From Okeanomitos corallinicola TIOX110 (GTDB lineage Bacteria; Cyanobacteriota; Cyanobacteriia; Cyanobacteriales; Nostocaceae): a stretch of DNA of 64,000 nt. The stretch covers positions 3,947,318-4,011,317 of the forward strand of contig NZ_CP150886.1 in assembly GCF_038050375.1 (NCBI RefSeq). Direction: 5' to 3'. Positions 57,550 through 64,000 of this stretch are shown here, one piece after another (within the stretch, counting starts at the first letter, position 1; each line of letters starts with the position of its first letter). The notes beneath the pieces are model-generated. The model made no database searches. It saw nothing but the letters and a program-made list of their open reading frames with translations, and was not told the origin of the DNA. The position numbers and the translations under genes are program-made.

Positions 57550-57599
57550 GCGTTCTCTGATATGAACATTGGCAAAGTTAAAATAATTTCAGAGAACGC
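57550..57599. terminator. Long hairpin after nadE
   Basis: GCGTTCTCTGA (57550-57560) pairs perfectly with TCAGAGAACGC (57589-57599) across a 28-base loop; a weak T-rich stretch follows. It is the probable 3' end of the NAD operon transcript. Confidence 0.5.
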
Positions 57600-57684
57600 G
57601 TTATTAGTCTATAAATTTATCCAGAATTGAGGAGTAGTATTAAAGGCTTGAGATAATAACCACAAAAAATTAACAACCAGATAC

Positions 57685-57897
57685 CTACTTGCTCTTTTCT
57701 ATGTTTTCCAATTCTTTCTCAGTTCGTTCATAGGGTTTAGTCTTAGGTTCCCAAGTAGGAAAAAGACCAACAAAAAAATTATTTACAGTTGTACGTGCTT
57801 GAGTGCTTGCTTCTCCCACCGCACCAGGAAAAATCTTATCTCCCCCAGCAACAAACAGTACAGTTCCAATGAAAATAAAAGGTATATATCTTTTCAT
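57685..57897 (-). CDS. Small conserved membrane-anchored protein, 70 residues
   Basis: MKRYIPFIFIGTVLFVAGGDKIFP is an N-terminal membrane helix, followed by an amphipathic NNFFVGLFPTWEPKTKPYE and a charged tail (RTEKELENIEKSK). It looks like the small single-span proteins conserved in cyanobacteria without known function. The minus-strand ATG is preceded by GAGGGAATTTC. It is convergent with nadE. Confidence 0.65.
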   Translation of the reverse strand: MKRYIPFIFIGTVLFVAGGDKIFPGAVGEASTQARTTVNNFFVGLFPTWEPKTKPYERTEKELENIEKSK

Positions 57898-58134
57898 TTT
57901 GAAATTCCCTCGCCGAATACACTAACAACAGTAATTTCCCTAACTCCTATTATGCCCAGAAAAAGTATTAAAAATAACACGATGCCAAAGAAAATATCAA
58001 CTAAAGTGCTAAGAGATAAATAATTACAAAAATATTCAACTCACCTCAAAATAAATATCCCCTCTTCAGCAAGCCCTAATTATCCATAGGTGGCAAAAGT
58101 GGGGAAATCATAAAATTGTATTTTGTAGGTCAAA

Positions 58135-58437
58135 CTACTTGACAGAAACTGCATCAACATCAACAGTATTATCTGTAGAGGTAGAATCATCGCCAGTAGT
58201 TTCTACACGACCTGTACGAGCCTTCCAACCATCAATTACCAATCCAGAAACCTCAGAAACCAACAATGTTAACAGCAAAAGATCATCAACCTGTCCCACA
58301 ACAGGGATAAAATCAGGAGCAATATCAATCGGACTTAAAAGATAAGCTACTGTACCAATAATTACCCACCAACGATATTTAGGATTACGCAGCACATTAC
58401 GATACCAAGTGTAAAGCGATTGAATTGAGAAACTCAT
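58135..58437 (-). CDS. YkvA family (DUF1232) membrane protein
   Basis: 100 residues. The DUF1232 core is YRNVLRNPKYRWWVIIGTVAYLLSPIDIAPDFIPVVGQVDD with LLLLTLLVSEV, giving two short hydrophobic segments around the SPID..PDFIP motif. The C-terminal 25 residues are Thr/Asp/Val-rich and probably disordered. No activity is known. Confidence 0.85.
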   Translation of the reverse strand: MSFSIQSLYTWYRNVLRNPKYRWWVIIGTVAYLLSPIDIAPDFIPVVGQVDDLLLLTLLVSEVSGLVIDGWKARTGRVETTGDDSTSTDNTVDVDAVSVK

Positions 58438-58665
58438 AATTTTAACCTTTAGTATCAGCGATTAACTTTTATTTTGGCAAATAATCCTTGAAACTCCCGG
58501 TGGGAATAACCGCCCTATTGTGTATAGATGATGGTAATCACCTACCATACTTTTTTAACTGCTTACCTAGCGATAGAGTAAATGAGTGTGGTAATGGTGC
58601 ATTATCTCTAAAATTAAAATGCCCAGGCATAGTTGCTGTAATCATGGAAAGAGGAAACTTACAAA

Positions 58666-59454
58666 GTGGATATTTTAGACCTGTTTAAAAAAGGTGGCCC
58701 AGCAATGTGGCCTTTACTAGTGCTATCAGTTCTGTCTTTAAGTGTGATTTTTGAGCGTTTCTGGTTCTGGTTGCGAATCTTCACCCAGGAAAAAGAAATA
58801 GTGGAGCGCGTCCTTGATGCTGCCACCGATAACTGGGAAATCGCCACAGAAATAGCCAAAAAAGCCTACAGTCAACCCATTGGACGTTTTCTCTATGCAC
58901 CCCTACACTTGCAAAAAATTGATGCAGAAACCTTCCGACTAGCTTTAGAGTCTACCGCCGCAGAAGAAGTAGCAGGAATGCGGAGAGGAGAAAAACTCTT
59001 AGAAGCTGTAATAGCCATTTCCCCATTGTTGGGATTATTGGGTACAGTCTTAGGTTTAATACAGTCATTAGGTTCAATTAGGATTGGTGATTTAGGAACA
59101 GAATCTACCGTTGGTGTTACCACAGGTATTGGTGAATCCTTAATTAGTACAGCTACTGGGTTAGTAGTCGCCATTGTGACATTAGTTTTTTATCGTTTGT
59201 TTCAAGGTTTTGTAGTCAACCAAATCAAAGTTTTTAACAAAGCTGGTAACGATTTAGAATTACTTTACCGTCAGTCTCCACCAGATCCTAACCAAAGTAA
59301 ATTAGGAATAATTAAAGAACCCAAAGAAGAGACTGTTATTTCCACTTCCAAACGACGCAAAAACAATTTTAACCAAAACTCTGTACTCAACTCTGAAGAA
59401 AAAACCTCCCATACCTCACCTAACTCACCACCAGAGCTAGAAAATGAAAGTTAA
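58666..59454 (+). CDS. exbB: MotA/TolQ/ExbB proton channel family protein
   Basis: 262 residues from a GTG start with AGAGGAA ahead. Three membrane helices: PAMWPLLVLSVLSLSVIFERFWFWL near the N-terminus, LEAVIAISPLLGLLGTVLGLIQSL, and STATGLVVAIVTLVFYRLFQGFV. The E-x-x-x-R of the first helix and the GLLGTVLGLI signature are typical of ExbB/TolQ. The C-terminal cytosolic 60 residues are charged and low-complexity. With ExbD it should energise an outer-membrane transport or envelope machine. No TonB is seen nearby. It overlaps exbD by 11 bp. Confidence 0.88.
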   Translation: MDILDLFKKGGPAMWPLLVLSVLSLSVIFERFWFWLRIFTQEKEIVERVLDAATDNWEIATEIAKKAYSQPIGRFLYAPLHLQKIDAETFRLALESTAAEEVAGMRRGEKLLEAVIAISPLLGLLGTVLGLIQSLGSIRIGDLGTESTVGVTTGIGESLISTATGLVVAIVTLVFYRLFQGFVVNQIKVFNKAGNDLELLYRQSPPDPNQSKLGIIKEPKEETVISTSKRRKNNFNQNSVLNSEEKTSHTSPNSPPELENES

Positions 59455-60097
59455 CTTACATACTCCCATTGAAGAAGCCCAAATTCAGATTATTCCTTTA
59501 ATTGATGTTGTTTTTTGTATCCTGACTTTTTTCCTGTTGGCTGCGGTGCAATTCACCAGACAACAAGCTATTAACATTGATTTACCCAAAGCAAGTACAG
59601 GTACGACCTCTTTTGCTAACTCAAGCAGTAATATTTTACCTGTCACTATAGATGCTCTTGGGAAAATCTTCATTGAAAAAGACCAGGTAAGTAGGGAAGA
59701 ATTGCAAACAAGATTAAAAAACTACGTTGAAACTAACCCTAGTGGCATATTGGTACTTAATGCTTCTCGCACAGCCACCTATAATGATGTGATTGAAACC
59801 TTAGATTTGCTCCGACAGGTGGGAGGTAATCGAGTTTCTTTAGGTATTATTCCTGGTGCTTCTCAATCACTTGGTAATTTATCAGACTTTTCCACTCCCC
59901 CAGTTGTACCAATACCTAATACTGTCACCATTCCAGGGAGTGATCCGCAAAATAATCTTAACCCTTCTTTTCCCTTAGCCCCTAGTCCATTTTCCTTACC
60001 AGGACAAGGTATCAACCCCAGTATTTCCCCAGTATTTCCCAATAGTACCCCCCCTCCACTATCAACAACACCAGAAAATAACAATTCCACACCTTAA
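59444..60097 (+). CDS. exbD: ExbD/TolR biopolymer transport protein
   Basis: 217 residues. One membrane helix carries the critical Asp in IIPLIDVVFCILTFFLLAAVQF. The periplasmic domain has DLPKASTG, DALGKIFIEKDQVSREELQTRLKNYV and VLNASRTATYNDVIETLDLLRQVG. The C-terminal 60 residues form a Pro/Ser/Asn-rich tail (PSPFSLPGQG, SPVFPNSTPPPLS) unusual in length for the family and probably disordered in the periplasm. It is coupled to exbB by an 11-bp overlap. Confidence 0.88.
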   Translation: MKVNLHTPIEEAQIQIIPLIDVVFCILTFFLLAAVQFTRQQAINIDLPKASTGTTSFANSSSNILPVTIDALGKIFIEKDQVSREELQTRLKNYVETNPSGILVLNASRTATYNDVIETLDLLRQVGGNRVSLGIIPGASQSLGNLSDFSTPPVVPIPNTVTIPGSDPQNNLNPSFPLAPSPFSLPGQGINPSISPVFPNSTPPPLSTTPENNNSTP

Positions 60098-60228
60098 AGA
60101 TGAGAAAAGTTGAGAATAATTCTGTAAAGTTTCATAAATTACCCTAGTCAACAGTTAACATTTATCAGCCCATATGATTTATAATTACGGACAGAGTTAA
60201 TAACTGATAACTGATAACTGTAACAGTT

Positions 60229-60264
60229 CCCCCTAACCCATTTGTATAACCTGGGTTGAGGGGG
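60229..60264. terminator. Bidirectional terminator-like hairpin
   Basis: CCCCCTAACCCA (60229-60240) and TGGGTTGAGGGGG (60252-60264) pair almost fully around an 11-base loop between convergent exbD and the glycosyltransferase. Short TAACTGA-type STRR units lie just before it (60198-60220). Confidence 0.65.
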
Positions 60265-60312
60265 ATTTATTTTGGCTGGAAAACAAAGACTTTGAACAGC
60301 AACCCCTATTTA

Positions 60313-61251
60313 CTAAATGCTTCCTATCTCCGAATAAGCCTGATAAACAGCCTTGACGTTGTACCAATTTAAGAAAATTCTGGCAATTTCTAAAGCTAAC
60401 TGTGGTTTACCAAGATTAATTAACCATTGCAACAAAGGAGCGCTAGTTTTTTCATTGAATAAACCATTTAAAGATAAAATCCCCCATAATAACCTATGTA
60501 ACCAAGTCATTTGAATCATCATTTTCACCTCCCAAGTGGGATGTTTTTGATAAAACAAAATCCCCATGCGTCCCCGTTGAATTTCCTTATCAATTAAATT
60601 ATCAATTTGTGTTAATTCAAATGGTGGATGCCAATGATAACCGACGGCTTCAGGACATTTGATTAGTTGTAAACCTAAGTTTTTTAACCTTACCCCTAGT
60701 TCTAAATCTTCCCATCCATAAAGTTGAAATCTAGTATCAAATAAACCAGCTTTTTCTAACCAATGTTTGGGAATTGCCACATTCCCAGTAGCAAAAAAAG
60801 CCGCAGAAAAATCTGTGATTTTATATGGTTCGGCTGTGGGGTGATCAAAATTGCAAGTATTAATAACTGCACCATAGGTAAAACAGCAATCGCTCTTGAA
60901 CTTTTCTCTGCCCTGCACCAAAGCATCCGTATGAGCTTGCAAAAAATTAGACAAAACTACTAAATCACTATCAATAAAAATAATAGTATCTCCCAGTGCT
61001 TTTTCTACACCGAGATTTCTAGCCGCAGCAGGCCCAGCATGATCCTGTTCAAAACAGCGTACATGAGGAAACTCTTCTTTATTTGCATCTAACCATTCTA
61101 ATGTCCCGTCCGTAGAACCATCATCAACCAGCACAACCTCATAACCTGTTATGGGAGTTTGATCACCCAACTCTTGTAACTCTAAAGCGCGGAGGCACTT
61201 TTGCAAAATTGGCAACCGATTGTAAGTGGGTATTACAACACTGAAAAACAC
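60313..61251 (-). CDS. Family 2 glycosyltransferase
   Basis: 312 residues, GT-A fold: SVVIPTYNRLPILQKCLRAL, EVVLVDDGSTDGTLEWL, AGPAAARNLGVEKA, IIFIDSDLVVLSNFL (DxD as DSD) and YGWEDLELGVRLKNLGL, the acceptor-side ED motif of galactosyltransferase-like members. No membrane helices. It probably adds a sugar to an envelope polysaccharide or glycolipid; the substrate is unknown. It is monocistronic. Confidence 0.88.
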   Translation of the reverse strand: MFFSVVIPTYNRLPILQKCLRALELQELGDQTPITGYEVVLVDDGSTDGTLEWLDANKEEFPHVRCFEQDHAGPAAARNLGVEKALGDTIIFIDSDLVVLSNFLQAHTDALVQGREKFKSDCCFTYGAVINTCNFDHPTAEPYKITDFSAAFFATGNVAIPKHWLEKAGLFDTRFQLYGWEDLELGVRLKNLGLQLIKCPEAVGYHWHPPFELTQIDNLIDKEIQRGRMGILFYQKHPTWEVKMMIQMTWLHRLLWGILSLNGLFNEKTSAPLLQWLINLGKPQLALEIARIFLNWYNVKAVYQAYSEIGSI

Positions 61252-61475
61252 AGTTTTACCTAAAATACTATTATCTATCTTCAGAATATGACAAACAGAA
61301 CACAGTCAAGGTTTCTGACTAAAATATTTGTCTGAGTACATAAACTTGAATTCAAAAGCTGATCAGGTCAGACTTTGAAAATTTTAATTCAAAATCTGTT
61401 GCACGAAAAAACTATACACGGTTGAGTTTATATATAATAATGACTCATTGTTTGTTTTTCTAACTGGAGAAACTA

Positions 61476-62675
61476 ATGGGTCGCGCCAAAAAGGTTGTTT
61501 TAGCATATTCTGGTGGAGTAGATACTTCTGTTTGTATCCCCTACTTAAAAGAAGAGTGGGGAGTTGAAGAGGTAATTACCCTAGCAGCGGATTTAGGTCA
61601 AGGGGATGAATTAGAACCAGTTCGGGAAAAAGCCCTAAAATCAGGTGCAAGTGAATCTCTTGTAGCAGACGTAAAAGATATCTTCGTTAAGGATTACGCA
61701 TTCCCGGCAATTCAGGCCAATGCGCTCTATGAAAATCGCTATCCTTTAGGAACTGCATTAGCTAGACCTTTAATTGCCAAGGTATTAGTCGAAACAGCCG
61801 AAAAATATGGTGCTGATGCGATCGCTCACGGTTGCACAGGTAAAGGTAACGATCAAGTTCGGTTTGATGTTTCCTGTACAGCCTTAAACCCTAACTTAAA
61901 AATTCTTGCACCCGCCAGAGAATGGGGAATGAGTCGTGAGGAAACCATCGCCTATGGGGAAACTTTTGGTATTCCTACACCTGTAAAGAAGTCTTCTCCC
62001 TTTAGCATTGACAAAAACTTACTTGGTCGCAGTATTGAAGCTGGTACATTAGAAGACCCAGCCAACGAACCCCCAGAAGAAATCTATGAAATGACCAAAG
62101 CCATAGCAAATACCCCAGATGAACCAGAATATCTGGAAATCGGCTTTGTCAAAGGCATTCCCGTCACAATCAACGGTCAATCCAAAACACCAGTAGAGTT
62201 AATCGAACAACTCAATCAAATCGTTGGTAATCATGGCATCGGTCGTATTGACATGATTGAAAACCGTTTAGTAGGCATCAAATCACGGGAAATATATGAA
62301 TCACCAGCTATGGTAGTTCTCATCAATGCCCATCGTGATTTAGAAAGTCTCACTTTAACAGCAGATGTCACCCAGTACAAACGGGGTATTGAAGAAACAT
62401 ACACCAAACTTGTCTATAATGGACTTTGGTACAGTCCACTTAAAGCCGCAGTTGATGCTTTTATTCAACAAACACAAGAACGAGTATCCGGTGTTGTGCG
62501 GTTAAAACTTTTTAAAGGTAACGCCACCATAGTTGGACGTTGGAGTGATAACACTCTCTACACTCCCGACTTAGCAACCTACGGTGCAGACGATCAATTT
62601 GATCATAAAGCCGCAGAAGGTTTTATCTATGTTTGGGGTCTACCCACCCGCATTTGGGCGGAAAATAACAAGTAA
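61476..62675 (+). CDS. argG: Argininosuccinate synthase
   Basis: 399 residues, full family length. ATP P-loop [18 protein letters not shown], aspartate/citrulline motifs [14 protein letters not shown] and SRSIEAGTL-type [20 protein letters not shown], and C-terminal [23 protein letters not shown]. It condenses citrulline and aspartate in arginine synthesis, which also feeds cyanophycin in these organisms. AACTGGAGAAACTA gives a ribosome site before the ATG. Confidence 0.97.
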   Translation: MGRAKKVVLAYSGGVDTSVCIPYLKEEWGVEEVITLAADLGQGDELEPVREKALKSGASESLVADVKDIFVKDYAFPAIQANALYENRYPLGTALARPLIAKVLVETAEKYGADAIAHGCTGKGNDQVRFDVSCTALNPNLKILAPAREWGMSREETIAYGETFGIPTPVKKSSPFSIDKNLLGRSIEAGTLEDPANEPPEEIYEMTKAIANTPDEPEYLEIGFVKGIPVTINGQSKTPVELIEQLNQIVGNHGIGRIDMIENRLVGIKSREIYESPAMVVLINAHRDLESLTLTADVTQYKRGIEETYTKLVYNGLWYSPLKAAVDAFIQQTQERVSGVVRLKLFKGNATIVGRWSDNTLYTPDLATYGADDQFDHKAAEGFIYVWGLPTRIWAENNK

Positions 62676-62710
62676 GTAGGTGACAGGTGACAGGTGACAG
62701 GTGACAGGTA
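62676..62710. repeat. STRR after argG (GTGACAG units)
   Basis: Four to five perfect heptamers of GTGACAG in tandem, starting at the argG stop codon. It lies between convergent argG and the DedA gene. Confidence 0.85.
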
Positions 62711-62752
62711 GAAATGTATTCTTCCCTGCACCTTGCACTTGTGTCCAATCAC

Positions 62753-63379
62753 CTATTCTCCTAAATGCTTAACCTGGCGTGATTCCCACCAAATAGGCAC
62801 AGCAATTACAGCAACTAAAATAATTAGTGCCAAAATCGCAAATTGACTTACCCAAGTAACTAATTGTTCTAGGGAAACAATTTTGCCAGCAAAGAACGCT
62901 AAAGAGACCATTGCACTAGCCCAGGCCGTAGCCCCAGCTAAGTTATACACCAAGAATTTACCGAAAGACATTCCCGCAATTCCCGCAAGTGGAGCAGCAA
63001 AAATTCTCAGTAAAGCGAAAAAGCGGCCAAAAAATACAGCTTTCGCAGCATTTTCACTAAATTGATCTTTAATACCTAGTAGTCGTGCTTCCGATATGCG
63101 AAATATCTTTCCTACTTGTAATAGGAATGGCCAACCGCCAACCCTACCAATCCAATAGCCGCAATTACCGCCAATTACAGCACCTGTAACAGCGTCACCC
63201 AAGACTAGCCAGTAATTAAGTTCATCACTACCAGCTAAGAAACCTCCTACTAGAGTTACGGTTTCACCGGGAAGAGGAATGCCCAAATTCTCTAGCAAAA
63301 TTCCTAAAAAAATCGCCCAATAACCGTAAGATTGGGCAAATTCTTGGATATTTTCTAGTGAAATTAGCTCAAAAGACAT
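62753..63379 (-). CDS. DedA family (VTT) membrane protein
   Basis: 208 residues, 4-6 membrane segments. Motifs: LENLGIPLPGETVTLVGGFLAG with the conserved Glu-Pro-Gly stretch, GNCGYWIGRVGGW, FFGRFFALLRIFAAPLAGIAGMSFGKF (the F-x-x-R-x..R signature). DedA proteins translocate undecaprenyl-phosphate or other lipids and support membrane potential. It is a third VTT-fold gene in this window, but from the DedA branch rather than TVP38. Confidence 0.9.
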   Translation of the reverse strand: MSFELISLENIQEFAQSYGYWAIFLGILLENLGIPLPGETVTLVGGFLAGSDELNYWLVLGDAVTGAVIGGNCGYWIGRVGGWPFLLQVGKIFRISEARLLGIKDQFSENAAKAVFFGRFFALLRIFAAPLAGIAGMSFGKFLVYNLAGATAWASAMVSLAFFAGKIVSLEQLVTWVSQFAILALIILVAVIAVPIWWESRQVKHLGE

Positions 63380-63872
63380 CCAGCACCGCCGACTTTACAA
63401 ATTTTTACTTTTTATATATCTTGGCTTGTCTTTGACTCGGGTGTCAACATATTTAAGCTACGTGTCTCTGTTTAAATTTTTCCCAAACCCTTACCCAACG
63501 GTAATTTGAATCATATTCTTCAAACTTTCACAACATATTTCTGAAATCTTCATTGCTTGCTCTGTAGTTCTATATTAAATTTTGGTAACTAATTATCAAA
63601 AACTTATGATTTTCAAAAAAATTATAAGATTTTTGTAATAGTTAATTTAGATACCGAAATTCCCAGGCATTTATGCCTATAATTTGGTTATCTATCAAAT
63701 TTTATACGCTGTTTAACCATGATTTCTGTAGCATATTCATTGTAGTGACTACAATTAGGTTATGTACTGAGATTTATATAACTAGTATCATTACTGTTGA
63801 CAGATGCTCAGGTTTAACAAAATTCTGGTTCTCTAGCGTTTCCACTACCAGTTCCACTACTTGGTGAAATTT
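63380..63872. other. Gene-free stretch before the STAS gene
   Basis: 493 bp, AT-rich, between divergent genes. A small hairpin AGGCAT-TT-ATGCCT lies at 63665-63678. Nothing else is recognised; the long leader ahead of the STAS gene is unexplained. Confidence 0.4.
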
Positions 63873-64000
63873 ATGACTCTTACACAAGACAAGCCCGTTA
63901 TTTTCTTCAAACCCCAAGGCAGAATAGATTTAGAGACTGCCACAGCCTTGAGCAAAAAAATGGCAGAAGTCAAGCTTGAGTCTCAGCAACTGTGGGTGAT
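63873..64000 (+). CDS. STAS-domain anti-sigma factor antagonist-like protein, 3' end outside window
   Basis: The first 42 codons read MTLTQDKPVIFFKPQG, RIDLETATALSKKMAEV and QQLWV. The pattern (beta-strand with F-x-P-x-G-R-I-D, then an amphipathic helix and a second strand) is that of STAS domains such as SpoIIAA. The part with the phosphorylated Ser (D-S-S/T) lies beyond the edge, so activity cannot be judged. Confidence 0.65.
   Translation, partial: MTLTQDKPVIFFKPQGRIDLETATALSKKMAEVKLESQQLWV

Noticed and set aside
62676-62710. GTGACAG tandem repeats as a possible regulator-binding array
   Set aside because: They match the STRR class found at several other gene ends here.
63673-63867. 64-residue plus-strand frame before the STAS gene
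   Set aside because: No ribosome site, odd composition (Thr/Ser/Ile run), and it ends just before a clear gene start; probably leader DNA.

Overview
The window comes from a filamentous, very probably heterocyst-forming cyanobacterium of the order Nostocales (Anabaena/Dolichospermum/Nostoc type). The evidence is a four-linker-repeat ApcE with apcA, apcB and apcC behind it, a dnaE gene ending in a split-intein half, an adjacent flv3-flv1 flavodiiron pair, about twenty GCGATCGC (HIP1) octamers, and many heptameric short tandem repeats (STRRs) placed exactly between genes. The DNA is AT-rich. The genus is an inference.

Layout. 1-1.5 kb: a TnpB gene cut by the window edge and an IS5-type transposase remnant. 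1.5-8.4 kb: a CAP-domain protein, a DsbA-like oxidoreductase, an Rpn-type nuclease, dnaE-N with its N-intein, an unlisted 59-residue protein and a fusion of a degenerate Hpt domain to a macro domain. 9-15.2 kb: a surface/export block (TIGR03032 protein, a 1479-residue protein with 14 near-identical FG-GAP repeats and RTX repeats, and a PFE-CTERM-like anchored protein). 15.4-19 kb: flv3 and flv1. 19.3-24.4 kb: a NACHT-like remnant, tmRNA with promoter and terminator, a NYN-LOTUS RNA-binding protein, a TIGR03792 protein, and a VOC/DUF1838 pair. 24.5-33 kb: ftsH, then the CO2-uptake NDH-1 module ndhF-ndhD-cup (minus strand), a Tat-exported beta-carbonic anhydrase and the decayed end of a second ndhF. 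33.4-36.3 kb: a small membrane protein and an FHA-PAS-GAF-GGDEF-EAL protein. 37-42.4 kb: the phycobilisome core operon apcE-apcA-apcB-apcC. 42.5-50 kb: a HicB-like protein, a YbdK-type ligase, a MITE-like hairpin, a CaCA exchanger, then a glycosyltransferase/TVP38/TVP38/MerA-like cluster. 50.8-52.7 kb: a PGM1-type ATP-grasp peptide ligase convergent with an unlisted 50-residue peptide gene. 53-57.5 kb: a complete NAD operon (pncB-nadD-nrtR-nadE) with a perfect inverted repeat over its promoter. 57.7-64 kb: small membrane proteins, exbB-exbD, a glycosyltransferase, argG, a DedA protein and the start of a STAS-domain gene.

How the genes fit together. Several blocks serve photosynthetic carbon and energy handling: APC core (light harvesting), NDH-1MS-type CO2 hydration with a carbonic anhydrase alongside, the Flv pair (O2 reduction) and FtsH (thylakoid protein quality control). 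The NAD operon is a self-contained salvage and synthesis pathway with its own repressor. The best candidates for undescribed biology are the Hpt-macro fusion with both signature sites lost, the PGM1-like ligase facing a small peptide gene, and the NYN-LOTUS protein beside tmRNA.
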